Below, one piece after another: positions 12,801-26,935 of a DNA stretch of 64,000 nucleotides. Every line of letters starts with the position of its first letter. Position 1 is the stretch's first letter. The DNA comes from Setaria digitata (Eukaryota; Nematoda; Chromadorea; Rhabditida; Setariidae). The DNA lies in NCBI GenBank assembly GCA_003640385.1, contig RCAB01000187.1, positions 1-64,000 on the forward strand, in the 5' to 3' direction. Under the pieces are notes generated by a model. It made no database searches and was not told the origin of the DNA. It saw only the letters and a program-made list of their open reading frames with translations. The position numbers and the translations under genes were made by a program.

Positions 12801-15800
12801 ACATGTTTTTCACGGTGATTAAAATTGCAGCTACTTCCCGTGATATCAGCATTCAACAGCTGCGAGGAAAAGATAAATTTTAAAATCAAAATAATCAATG
12901 TGATATTATTCAAGAATGTATCATTTTTGGAAATGGTACCATTGTTTAGTTTGAAATATTTAATAAAGAAATTTCATGCATTTTTTTTTTCATAATCTTA
13001 AAATGCATTCAAATTTACTGAAAAATTCTTACTGAATGATTATTTGTTTTCGCCTAAAATAAAAACTGTTAAAGCTTAAAAGAAAATGGCATCAAAATTT
13101 ACGCTCACAGTTAAGGGCATTTAATTCTGGCATGAATAAAATAAATTAGTAAATTATTAATAAATTAATGGAATGAAATCTTTTTATTTTGGTATCTTAT
13201 TTAATTTTAGTATAGTGAAATATTTTTGCATAAATTATCATTTTCAAATTATTAACATTTATAAAAAAATTATTGTGCAATTTGATTGACGCATTTTTTG
13301 CTTCTTGTTTTATTATTTCTTCTTTCCTTTATGTTGCAATCTATGACTGATTGCAATTGGATTAACACTAAAAATATTATCAATCAGCGGTTTGCCAAAC
13401 ATTCATTGAAAAGAAAAAAATTAAAAAAAAAAAAAAACTTGCTAATTAGTTGCCGAAAAATCCATTGGATTGATTAATACTGTCAGTTAAAGACGGAACA
13501 ATTAATTGACGAGCTGTCACTTTTTTATTGCTAAAGAAATTTTCTTTTGACACTGATACGAGAGTTTAGTGGAACACTTATTTCGTGAAGAATGAATTAA
13601 TAATATAACTACCAAAACACCTGTAGAGTGTAATTCACGTGTAGTATCATGATAAACTGTGATTCACATAAATTACAGTCCTCCTCTATTAAAACTGCAT
13701 TGACATTGCAATTGCAAAACTGACATTCATTGCTTCAAAATCTCCTGTAAATGATGATAGAAATGTCAGGTAGTACTTAATTATAGAGGAGTACCCTTTG
13801 CTTTTTTTTCCACCTTCTTAGATTCTCTTCCTTAAAACTGCTTCCATTTTCTTCTTAAAAAAAAAATGTATACGATAAAAATGTCTGCTGACTAAGAAAG
13901 GATTTATATCATATGAAGTTTCAGATTTGTCACAACGCTTTGGTGCATATAATAATGACATGATGACACATTTAGAGGAAATGAAAAAATTTTAAAAAAT
14001 AAAAGAAAATTCTTTGTTAACGTACTTCAAAGCACATTAAGAGTAATTTTTCAACGCAGTAGGCAAAACCATCCCTTAATTGCGATATCAATAAAATTAC
14101 AAATTTTAGAGCAAATTTCAGAACGGCAAAGAGAGAAAACGGTTTATTTTCTTCGTTATCCATATCACAAATATTTTATTTCCCTTTATTTTTCTTTTTC
14201 TTTCTTTCTTTTATTATTTTTTTTTCAGTACCATAAACTCTAGTGATAACATAAAAATAGTGATTATTTATACATTCCAGTACTAATATCTGATGTTTAA
14301 TTAACTTCGAAAGTATGCCGAAACTGATTCGCTATTTTAGAAATTAAAATTTCATTGCAAATTTTCAAATATAAATTATTAACATAATTTTTTAATGATT
14401 TCTTATTGATCAAAGAGTTTTTTATTTTTAGCTAAATGTAAGGCATGATATGACGAATGCATCGGTATATTTGGTCAGCAATTTGAAGGTGAAAAAGAAA
14501 GAAAAAGTGGTGCTTTTTAGTCCTAGATTAATTAATTATTTAGTTCTTGCTTCCTTCGACAAAAAACTTTTTCCAACTAATTCAGGAAAAAATAAAGATT
14601 GACAGAACAATAAAAGAAAATGTGCAGATTATAATTATAGGAAAAAAAAGTTGTGATAATAAAAGAAGTTTTATGAATGAGCTATACTGGTACAATCTCT
14701 AATAGCTTACGACACAATAATTAATAATTACTTCATAAAAATGAGGTGATGGGAAGGGAAAACCAATTAATTTTAATAATTTGATTTATTCAAAAAAAAT
14801 TTATTTCAATTGATATTTTCAGCAAAAAATTTTATCTAAACGAATTCTTTCTCGTTTCTAGCCTCACGTAACTAATAACTCAGCTATGTAATTTGTTTCC
14901 ATTTTTAAATTTATTTATTGGTCAAAAAAATTCACCACATAACCTGTTCTTTTCACTTCATATTTTAATGATTTTATTGATCAAATGCTAATGTTATTAG
15001 CTTTCCTTTTTTTTTTCTTTTTAAAATGAGTTTTCCTCTTTTTTTTTTTTTTTAGCAAACAAATTAATAAATATTCCATTAAAAGGTGTAGTTTATAATT
15101 TTCAAGTTCAAAATTGAACAAGCACAATATCATTTTTTTTTCTACAAGATAAATTTTCGGCAATGTCCGCTTCTGCAATATTAAATTCTCGAAAATGTTC
15201 GTTTTTGTAAGACATGCTGTAATGTACTGAGAGGCTTTTTCATACATTCAATTTATGTGCTCTGTGACTAGTTCATTAATTGCTGTATTTAATTAGTTTT
15301 TCCTTTCTTAGCTATGATTTTGGAAGTTTTTGAAAAAAAAAAAAACTTGTACCTGACAATTGAAATGTAAAAAAAATGAAAGAAGTATGAAGACACGAAT
15401 AAATTTGAAACAATTAAATGTTAAATAAAAGTATCGGAAGGATTTCTATTACACGTTCAACACGTACGTTTAATGCGATGAGTTCAAAACGTGGAAAAAG
15501 AGGAAATTACAATACTTTTATTTTTTATTTCTTCATTAGATTCGGATTGAAGATTGAAATTTTAATGAAAAAACTTGAAAACCTATGCAATTACTACTTT
15601 TCCAGATTCATCATTCTCAGAGAAGTTATTTAACATATTTAAAAATGAAAAACTTGAAAAAAATTTTGTTCTTTTGATTTATAATAGAATTTAAAAATTA
15701 GGATCAGACGACTTCGCAAGGATTTAGCACACAAAATAACTTGTTTTAAAAAAAGAATTACTCCAGAATTTAAATTTTTTTCAAAATTCTTCTAAATTTA

Positions 15801-18800
15801 AACTTTTTCAAAAATCTTTCGAATCGCTCATTTTTTTTTGATAATATTTTTACTTCCACTTTACTTTGCAATCAAATTTCAGCGTTTCTCGAAGTTTCCT
15901 TAAACTTTGCAATAAATAAAAATGGTTCCTTTTCCTAACTTATGCGGTGTAATAAAAGTGGATATGTTAAGCCGAAAAGTAATAAAAGTTAGCTATTTTT
16001 TTTTATTGCAATGAAGAATGAATGAAAGTGAAAAAATATAGAGAAATAAGTAAAAAGGAAGAGATTTCAGAAGAATAAATGAGAAGAAGCATGTCAGCCG
16101 AATCGCCTAGATGATGAATGAGTGAAATGCCATCTGAGATGTGAAAAGCAGTAAATAAAAAATAAGAAAATACTGAAGAACGACATTTCCCGCGATGATT
16201 CTCGAGAAGGTAACATGTGGTAAGTTGAAGGAAGTCGACTTTGCTTTAGTAGGAAGCAAACTTCGATCGATCACTTCGTCGTTTTCATTTAGTGCTCATT
16301 AAATGATATGGCAATAAAATAAATGTGTTTCTTGTAGGTTTAGGAGATTATATGTCTAGCTAGGAACTATTTTGATCATTTATTATAGAATTTTAATCAA
16401 AATGAATTCATTCTTTCTAGCAGTGACTATTTTGAACAGTTAATTAAGAATGTTAATCGAAATCGATCTTTTTCTTAAAACTTCTCAAGAGAGAGGCTGT
16501 TTCAAGTTTCTGCTCTGTGAAGATTATCTATTGCTAATAACTGCTTGGATAGTTCTTCTAGAATGTTAATCGAGGAAAATTCTTTTGAAAAAAAGTTTAT
16601 GAAAATTAATTTCATTTAATTTCACCAATTTACTTTCTGTGTTTAATGTAAGCTACCGAGTTGGTTGCAGAGTACTTAAAAGTCTATTCTCAATTCACTT
16701 TTCAAACTTTCTGCAACGAGTAATCAAATTTTGAAAGGAAATTTTTGCATTTTTTAAACTGACTAAAAAGTTTTGGAGATGTAGGGCATTAACACTGAAG
16801 CAATTTTTATTATAAAAGCTTCGACAATGTTTTAAAAAAAGCTGCTTTTAACATAGCCTAAGTGTTAATTTATAATTTCTAAGGCCCAAGAACTTTTCTT
16901 GCTCTAAAGACTACTTACCGGTCTAGCAAGAGGAGCTGGTTTTGAATTCCCTTCCCCATTGTGTGTCGCCACTTTTTCCATCCTTGATGTTTCTGACTTT
17001 GGTTACGCAATTCCTGATCTAGTCTAAAAATGACAATTATCAATTCCTCATCATCGAAAATGCAACCTTCACGAAATATTATCATTATAACTATCAGGCA
17101 ATTGTAATCGAAACTGAAATTATCATCGATCTGCCCTTTGAAATCGGTCTAATAGAGAAATTGTACAACTCCATCTCAATCTTTTATTTCATCATTTTTT
17201 TTGTCATTCAGTGGGTTTTTGTAGTCGAACAATCTGTATTCGAACTTCATTTCTTCCTTATAAAAGAAAAAGAATAACGAAATAACTAACTGACGGAAAA
17301 AGAACGAAACGAAAAAGTAATTAACAGAATGTTTTTTTTTTTTTTTTTTCGTTCTCAAAATGTTCTCGTTTATAAATACTTCAGAATTTTTTCGAAGCTT
17401 AACAAAAAACCTGCTTGGAAAAAAACTGAAAGTTTCCAAAAGTTCTTGAAAACATTAAAGTGCAAATTTAACAGTTGCGAAAGGGATGGAACTAATAGAT
17501 TAATACAGTAAATATTTCAAGCAATTTAGGTATTTGGAATTCGCAGATCTGTTATAATAAAGAATTGCATTGTTTTTTTTTTTCTTAAAAAAAATATTAA
17601 TTATATGGTTTTTGGAAAATTCTTTAGCAGCAAAAACAATTGTTTTAAACAATATTTAACACAAATTCAATATTCCTTTGCAAAAGCAATGCGATTAATA
17701 AAGTAATACTGTTTAGTTCACTTTTTTTTTTAAAAAAAAAAATGATATTTTGCCACTTTCTGATAAGTTTTTTTTTTTTCTTTTTTTTTTTTTTTAAAAT
17801 AAACCCTAAACACATGAAAAACAACTTGAGATACTTGAACAATTTGATCTTTAGACACTAACAATCCGAAACGATACATTTCCGATGACAGTAATATATT
17901 CATGTTGTCATATTCCAAATTTCTTTGTTATGATAACAACTTGAGCCGATATTTTCAACAGTTTTTATCAAAAACAACTCCTGATGGTTGAATTTTTTGA
18001 AATGAAAGGATTGAAATGATGATATTACTGTTATTAATTTTTAGTCTAACTGTTAACTACTGATACTTGTCATTGATAAACAGCTTATAAAATCGCAAAA
18101 AATCAAGTAACTGATGAATAAATGGAATTAAAATGGCCTATGACTTTCGTTCAACTTCATTTTCTAATTTTCACAGATAATGTGCAAACACAACTGGGAT
18201 ATTATTCTAAAGAATATGATTTTTTTCCCAGAAATGTGTCATTTAAATGAAAAATAAAACTAGGAATGTACCAAAAACTATCATATTATAAGTAATATTT
18301 TGCTTCTATCTATTAATGGTGAACGATTGAACAAGAAATAATGAAATAACAAGAAAAAAAGTTATGAAAAAAGGAAATAAACCTCAAAAAAAAACAATGC
18401 ATTGAACTGAAATAATGAAATTAATATAATAAAATTATTTTAAAAAATTGAGTAGCAATCACATAAATTAATGTATGAACTTGAAGATAATTATTGGCAA
18501 TTAAGTAAATTAATACTTAATTGAATCTGAAATCTAATCGACACTAGAAAATGGGAAAATAATTCATTTAAAGACAGGTATGTTAATTGTTATTCAAATG
18601 TTTGAGAAAAATAATTTGTTTCAAACTTTTAATGTATACCTTACAGTGGTGTTTTATATAACTTTAAATCACTTTTTTTTTCTATAACTTTTGTAAAATG
18701 TTTTTGTATAACTTTAAATCAAGAAAAGAAATGTTTCATAAAGACAATGTGTTGGTAAATGAAATGATTAATTTAATTTCATTTACTTGCTCTTTAGGTT

Positions 18801-21800
18801 TAATTTCACTTATTTTTCGCGTAATGTACTAAAAATCAAAAAAAAAAAAAGTTGCCAAGTGTTTCTATTTTTCAATTAAAATACTAGCGCAGCAAAAATT
18901 TTATTTAACAAAATATAACAGTTCGATAGTTTTAATCACGAAAATTTAAAATTCTGCTACTTCTTTTTAAATTAATAACAGTTCTTAAATTAGTTCACAC
19001 TACAATATTCCAAATCTAACTAACAGACTTTCATTTAATAAGCATTTAGAAACTTTGTAGACGAAAAGGAAGGAATGTCATAAAAGCCATGCCGACCTAT
19101 GATTTCCGTCCTTTTCTTAAGCCAAAAATGATAAAAATGTGCATTCATTTATAAAAAAGCGATTAATTTTTATGGTTTTCGACACCCGAAAAGGTTGCAA
19201 AGTCAAACAGAATTTTAAATACATTTTTTTTAAATGATTTGAAATAATAATAAAGCTTTAATTGAATACTTAAATTCAACAGCTTTTTCATCAATGGGAT
19301 TTTTTGAATTTTTAGTATTTTTTCTTTTTTTTTTTGTTCCTTTTTTGAACCATTAAAGATGACTAGTAGATGCATAAATTTTATACCTCAGATTAAAACA
19401 AGTTCTCAAGTAAGAAAAAATGGAAATATAATTTTGGGATTGGGAAATGTTAATGGGCCATAAATCACTGACAATAGTTTCAATAAATTAAATTTGCAAC
19501 AAATATAATCAGACTTTGGAAACTACCGATTTGTGGCATCATTTCAAAAGCAATACTTTCTTTCACAATTTTTATCAGCTTAGCCTTCGACCTTAAGTAT
19601 GTCAAAAATGAATAAAAGAATTCCTTTAATATTGGAATACACCTGTGATTTTTCAAAAATTCTCTCAGAATTAAGGATGGCATTTTATTTTGGAACTGTT
19701 TTTGTTACGTGATACAAAAATAATCGCACAACATTTCGTTTGTCTAATGCAAATTAGTAATCATTATTCCAATTAACAAAGTCAAAATTTGTTACACAAA
19801 AACTTCAAAATATTTGAATGCTCCAAAGATAGTCACTCTAATTTAATATTGCTCTTAAGTGAGTTAGCTTGTAAACTTCTCGTTGAATACAAATAAAACG
19901 GCACAAAATAATTATTTTCTTCGTTATAAATGAATGCATATTTTTGAAACATTCGTGATATATAAACAAAAAATAAAAAAGAAATCATTCTACTGATAAA
20001 TTCTATCATTCCGCTAATAATTCAGTCATATGACTAACTCATTCAGCCTGTTTTCGAGATCATTCTTTTTGCTATTCAAAAGATGTTGTTTGATTAGTAT
20101 GAATAAAAAAGATTTATCACAACAATTTTTCCACAAAAATAATTTCAAGGTAATAATTTTCACAATTTAGCATCTTTTAAAGTTCGAGATCAGTTCTTTT
20201 TTGCTCCTGAACTTGAAAAACATCATTAGTTATCAATTTTTTTTTCTTGCTATTTTCGGATTTTTTAGAAGAAGAAACTAAATGAGTCTTAAAATTTTGC
20301 CTTGAACATATAAACGGAAATGATAGTTGTTAAAATGACATCTTTTCTTTTTCTTGTTCATCGAATTAACTACAATTTTGCATCTAAAAATTGTTGATAA
20401 GCTAGAGAAATGTAGAAAAAAAAAAATACTTAAGAAGCAAAATTTTCAGACATATGAGAAAAGAATGTACAAGAATTAAAACGAAATCAGAGAACGTATA
20501 TGTATGTATACAGTAGTTTAAATAACAGTTTTTCTCATCAACAGCCTTGACGATCGTACCACTTTGACAGTAATACATCAACAAAAATTTAATGAAGTAA
20601 AATTTCGAAGGGAGAGAATTGAAAATTGATAGAAATGTGAATTCCGTTGAATCAATACATTGAAATGATTCTGAAGTATGAATGATATCACTATGAATGT
20701 GTGAGATGGTTTTCGAATGCATAAATATTTATTGCATCAGAAGCTAGAAGCAGAAATGCATTCTGAAAGCATTAATTGCAATTTATGTGAATGAAAGAGT
20801 ACTGTTGTGTGTGATGACAAAATTGTTAATTTTTACTCATTAATTTGTACAAAAACAAATAATTCGATTAAGCTAATTGGTAGCAATCAATTTTATTAAT
20901 AATTCTTATATTTAACAGAAGGTTATAAGTTAGCCAGCACTGTCACAAAAAAAAAAATTGTTGGTTTTTTCATTTCTTCTCTTTGTCTTCCTTTTTCAAA
21001 ACTCGTCTGTTCTATTCCTCTAATTTATTCCTTTCCTCATTAGCAAATATTGTTAAAAATACTGTACTTTCGATTGCTTTGACGCAATAAGATTGATTAT
21101 TTTGGCCTTTCTATTTGCTTGTGTTTATGTACCAACATAATTCAATTTCATTTAACCAAAGCTTAAATTATAGCATTTTACAGTGTTATTATTTTTAACA
21201 TGTTTATTTTAGGAATAGACTTGGAATAAGAATCAAATATTTTATTCTTCGTTTTGTCTTTTCTGTGAATCATTTGCCTCCTCCAAAAAAAAAAAAAGAA
21301 ATGAATGTGGAAGCAGTTGATCGCTTTGATCAAAAAAAATCAAACTATATTTTAATGTGGTAAAATTTCCGATTTATTTGCATAAATTTACAAGACAATT
21401 ACCATAACCCAACGAAGATGTTATGGTTTATTGCTTATCGAAACATTAAATGATCAAGATGATTGAGATTTGATAACAAAAAATCACATTTCATTTTATC
21501 GCCCAGCCAATTTCTTATTTCTCTTCCAGTAAAATTCTGTTGTACTTCCTGCATTATTATTTTTGTTAATAAAATTTTGAAATTCACAAAAGAAATATTT
21601 GAAAAATTTTATAATAAATTATAACAGAAAAAATTTTACGTTTTTATGATAGGATTTCATTTTTCATTATTATTATCATTTTTTTTTTTAAGAAAATCTT
21701 ATCTGTCAAATAATCTAACTTACGCATGCATCATTTTCTTTTTGTTCCCTTAACTATCACTTTCACTTATCATTTTATTGGATTGTATGTTAAAAGAAAA

Positions 21801-24800
21801 AAATTTTTTCGCAAGAGTTTCACCTGTAGTTTTCATTAGTCATTTTCCATTGACCTATTTTGAAATGTTAAGTGATAAATGCCAGTGGACTACTGATTAT
21901 TTCATACGAACTTATCCTGACATTACACTTCAAAAGGTTATTTGTCATTCTGATTTTCTTCTTGAATTCTTTTCAATGAAATTCGTAGAAAGGAATTTAC
22001 ACTTAATGTGCATATTCTGTTTTAATTGTATTGGATCAATCATTGATTGATAATGAATGAAAAATCACGAAATTATAAAGCAGATGTAATGCGTTTAGTT
22101 ACCTATCATAAATAATCGAAACATGCAGCTAATTACGTAATTACTTCAGTAGTGTATTCAAATTATTTGGATAAATAAGGAATTCTGATTGTAAACGAAT
22201 GGTGATTGACATGGAAAGTGGAACAATTAATGAAAGGTTAAAACGGAAAGAGTTCATGCATATAATCAGTAATGCTAAGATGCTAGATGAAAAGAAAACT
22301 AGATTTGAAATGCTAACTTAGAGTGCTGTTAGAGTTAAGATCGATTATCCATTTTATACACATTGCACTGTAATAAGTTCGGCTGAGGGGAAAAAAAAAC
22401 AATCAAAAGACAAAATTAAATGATAATATGTCAAAATGGAGGAGATGATCAAAGATTTAAAAAAGATAACAGCATAGGATAACTTTATCAATTATATCAA
22501 AATCTATTGAGTGAAATTTTCACAACATTTTATGTAATGCATAAGACATTCCAATAAGAATGCAAAATATAATAAGGCGAATTAAAAAAAAAAAGAAAAA
22601 AACAATTAAAATAATAATAGATATGGTATTTGAAAGTTTGCACATGTCACATCACGTTAAATTGAAAATCGTAAAGCACATTTTAAATTCAAATTTTATT
22701 TTCATCGAAAGAACTTAAAATAATTAAGATAAAAAAAAAGAAATTTTGAGGAATTACCTACATAGAAGAAGATGGTGGCAAACGCAAAGTTGTAAGCTAT
22801 TTATAAATTTATGATTATTTCTAAAAAAAAAAAAAAGGGAAATTGATTGTTTGAAATCACTAGAATCAATCATTAAGTTTGGTTGAAGTTTAACAAAAAA
22901 AAGCTTTTTTAAAGGTCCAAAAACAACGGAATGAAAAAAAGAGGAAAAACCACAATGTGGTATTACAAATTAAGGAAATGATTAATAATGCAAAAATAAA
23001 AAATGAAATTAAATAATCGAAATAAGCATTTTTCAATCAACTAACAACCAACTTCTTGCACTCTAATATTAAAGTTGTTTTCCGTGAAAAAACAAAAAGA
23101 AAAAAAAAATTACTTTAATGTTTAGTTTAGCGGTGAAATGGAAATACCAATTCATTATCAGATAATCAAAATTACTATAATTCAGTTTTTTTTTTTGGGT
23201 ATTACTTTTTCTGGAAATTTTTAATACTGGCCCCTTGGCCCTGATGCTTGATGTCTTTTCTTCTTATTGAAGGTATGAGACATTAGCTGTTATCTGATAA
23301 AAAGCCTCATTCAAACATGGTCTCGTTGATTAATTAACTTCTTATCAAAAGTTTTACAACTTCTCCAAATTTTACAGTACAGCATATTTCATTATCTGCA
23401 TAACAGTATTGCGAGTAATACAACACCAAACATTTTTTTTTTTTTTCAGATTCAAATTATTTGAGATTTTTGGAGTGAAATCATAAAAATTCTTTGAGAT
23501 ATTTTGCCTTCATTTTTCATTTCGTCCAGTTTTAAAAAATTTTCAATTATTTATTAACAAAAGAATTGGTGAAATTTTTCAGGGCAAATTGTTTTCAATG
23601 GCAAAAAATAGTTCTGATAGTAAAAAAAAAAGAATAAGGGGAATGAATCGAAAAAGAAATCTTTTTTCATCATCTCTGATTTTTTGATTTGTTTAAAATT
23701 TGGCTACACTTTTCACAATGACTTTATTCATAAGTTGTTTGCCTTCAATTGGGGCCAATTTATATAATCAGACACCTTGTTGAAGTTCATCCAATTTTTA
23801 TTGGATGAAATGCTGTAGAAATTTTCGAAAAAATTTGCAACTTCATTCAAACTATTTCTTTAATAAGAAGCATGAAAAAATTTTTTTTTCATCAAAAAAT
23901 AACCTTTAGTCTTTTTTGGTTATCAATTTGCTATGATTATTTAGTTTATTTTATTAAAAATTGATTGTACAATTTTTTAAACGAAGAAGCAGACATGCAG
24001 TTAACAAGTGCTTTTTAATTACTGGAATGAAAGCAGTAGTCTTGTTATTTGAGAAGTTTTGTAAAGTTTTAGTTCATACGAAAGGGTGTAGAAGTTTTGA
24101 GAAATCTTTCACTGTTTTTTATTCATTAAAATGGTGCTCAATGCAATTATCGTTGACACACATTTATTTATTTTTATTCTTTTCCATCACAAATGTTTGT
24201 TTACCTGTTGAATTTTTAGCATTTTAACTACTCTCATTAAGCTCAAAAATGTTTGCCGCTTTTCACTTCGTAAGTTAACAACAGTCCTGTGCAAAAATTG
24301 TCAACAGATGAAAGAAGCGATCGGAAAAGTTTATCTTAAAAATGGTTAAACATCGTTTCTGTTTATAACACCAACTATATATGCCTCAATTATAAGTTTT
24401 CCCTTTTTTGAACTTTTTCAAATTTTGAAAATCATTCAATTAATTGGTAATAAAGCCCATGATTCCAACGATGCATCTAGACATTTATGTTCATTAATTT
24501 CACAATTTCAAAATTTGTCATTTGGTAAAGAGCCAACAAAAATTTAAGCCTCTGAGTTGTAAATCATTTCCTAAGCCCATTTATTTTATAAATTTCATTC
24601 TATCCTTTTGCTTATAAAAACGATCGAGTAATTTCATGAGGTTACGAAAATACCGCATCGATATTGATAGTTTATCAGTTAGTGTTCTGAAATCAGTAAT
24701 GAATAAATCTAATTAATTCAAATTTTCAAAATGCAACTCGGAAATTTGCAAAATCCTTCAAACAATTTATCTTTCTATGTGAAATTTGCATATGACGTTA

Positions 24801-26935
24801 AATTTTTAAAGAATGTATATCGCTGAGCAATAAACATAATTCTGGAGACTTAAGTCGAGAATATCTGGAGACCTACCGCATCAGATTATCTGCCGAAAAA
24901 AATTTTAGTTGCTAGAAAATAAATTACTGCAACATTTGGTTTTTGCCTTCTGCATGGTCAATTTGATGAAGCAGATTTCAAACGAAATATCCAAAGATCC
25001 GCTGAAGGATTTGATGAAGGTTCTGTACAATGTTAGGATAACTGCTAAGAAGCAATGAATCTAAGAAAACAAAATAATAGATAACGACTAATTAATTAGC
25101 CGTAGGGTGACAGTTGCTGGACGAACTTGCCACCATGCTAAATAAAATATCAAAGTTTCTTAGCTGAAATGACTGATGCATTACAGCCTTCAAAGGGCAG
25201 ATGAATAAATGAATACTAAATTTCAAATTTGTTAATTTATTTTATAAAATAGTGCCCATAAGAAAAAATTGCTGTGGAGTGAAATTATGATTAAATTAAT
25301 AATTGATTTGTAGGATAGGAGGAAAATAAAAAATTTACCTTACTTTTGGAGTTGAATAACACGTCTGTTCAAGCTACAGTCGTACAATTTGATAAGAAAT
25401 TATTCATAAAGAATCCATTTTTATTAATTAATATGAATTATCTGTAGTAGATTGAAGCAAAACATTGCACTTATTATTGGTCGTAATTTAAATATTTGAT
25501 ATTTTAACATTAAAATTAAACGAAAGCAAATGAAACTTGTTGAAAATTGCAACGATTCATCTATCTCCACTGTTGTAAAGATTCCAACTTCTTTTTTCTT
25601 CGCACACATTTTGATTTATTCCAATAATTGCATATAATGTCAATTTTTATTTTTTTTTTGCCGCTTTTACCGCTATGATCATTTACTTATCATGCAGTAG
25701 TGGGAGAATCTTCAGCAATGATTTCCGGTTTCGAGAAACGAAAACGGTTTCGGAAAGGCATAAATTCTTCCTGACATTTTTTTCAGGGAATTAAAAAACG
25801 AGAAAAGAACGAAAATTTAATGATTAGAAAGTGATGTGCATATGAAATGCATATGAACTAGCAAAAAATGAAAATGTTGCATTAAACAAAATCGATGGAA
25901 GGAAGCAATCATTTAGGAATTATTTTTTTTAAACTTCATTTTTTGATTTTGTCTCTTCAAACTTCAAAAAATGAGGCAATTTTTAGCAGTCAAATTTTAA
26001 TGCTACTGCAAATGTCAAATTAATTGTGTTTCTTTTTCTTTCTTTCTTTTTTTTTAAGTGTCAAATTACACTCATTGTATTCGTTTAACATGGAAATAAT
26101 CTTTTTTTTTTTCAAATTTTTATCAAGGAATTTTGAAATCACATGTAGAATGAAAGCCGTGGAGTGCGTTTCAAATCGAATGTCAATCTAAGTCAAAATA
26201 AAGAAAAAAAATTAAAAATGTATCAAGTCCGTGTCTCTTTTCAAAGGCATTATAATTTCGCGAAATTTCCTAGTTAGAAACAATTTAAATATACTAAGTC
26301 TAATTTAAATAAAGTGTTAGTTGATTTAAGTAAAGTTCATGAACTAACTTTTAATGAGTGACCTGACCTTGTAAAAATTTTATTTTTTAAAATAAATGTA
26401 CAGGAAAGCAGCAAGAAAAATAGATTTCAAAATAACATATTATCAGAAAATCAATCAATCCTAAAACTTCGGAAATACCAAAGAAAACAATTCTTCATCC
26501 GTTTTCTTTTCTGAATAGATTCAAATTTTATGTGAGGAGAACTCCGAATTTGGCAGTAACAAAAAGTATTGTTGCCATTTAGACGACAATTCAACAACAG
26601 TAAATTAATCAACTAATTTATTTAATATGTTTTCTAAAATTTCACTAAAAAATCTCTTACATTTGGCCAAAAAATAAGAAGAAATACCTATGTCGTGTCA
26701 ATTATTTTCACTTACCAATATATGTAGAATTTAAAGGGATTTTTTGACAAAATGAGGAAAAAAAATTGCTTATTTTCGAATTAATCCAAATCAATGAGTA
26801 CCTGCCGTAGTAAAAAGGAAAAAAAAGTTTTCACCTTCATTACAACTAAAAATTATTTCTAATCTTTCAATTTTTTCTCCTTAAAAATTTTTTTCAATCA
26901 AAGTTTCCTATTATTTTAAAAACAATCTTATTCCC
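6801..26935. other. Large AT-rich intergenic region (about 20 kb), no supported gene
   Basis: Homopolymer-rich sequence with scattered ORFs of 60-106 codons that have low-complexity or random-looking translations. Points of interest: a GC-richer stretch at about 9800-10060 with an open plus frame (LDCALHLGNLSPDWDFWL..., no ATG); the 18-bp tandem repeat at 10506-10587; a CT-rich tract at 10088-10133; and a possible exon at 12283-12381 (MERLFLSNLVKVLEYIDA... ending before GTGAGT). One undetermined base lies at 12589. A 90-codon frame at 21778-22050 has no recognisable similarity. None of these is strong enough to call as a gene. Confidence 0.5.
10506..10587 (+). repeat. 18-bp tandem repeat, about 4.6 copies
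   Basis: The unit CGAAGAGGAAAGTAAGCC repeats at 10506, 10524, 10542, 10560 and partially at 10578. One copy differs by a single base (GTAAG to GAAAG). The unit length is a multiple of three, so frames stay open. On plus it would read as KRKVSP repeats (82-codon frame 10391-10639) or as EEESKP repeats. It ends in a donor-like GAAGAAG/GTAAGA. No neighbouring exon was recognised, so it is annotated only as a repeat. Confidence 0.85.

Noticed and set aside
21778..22050. 90-codon plus frame
   Set aside because: No domain, no nearby splice-consistent exons, and this length is expected by chance in 64 kb of six frames.
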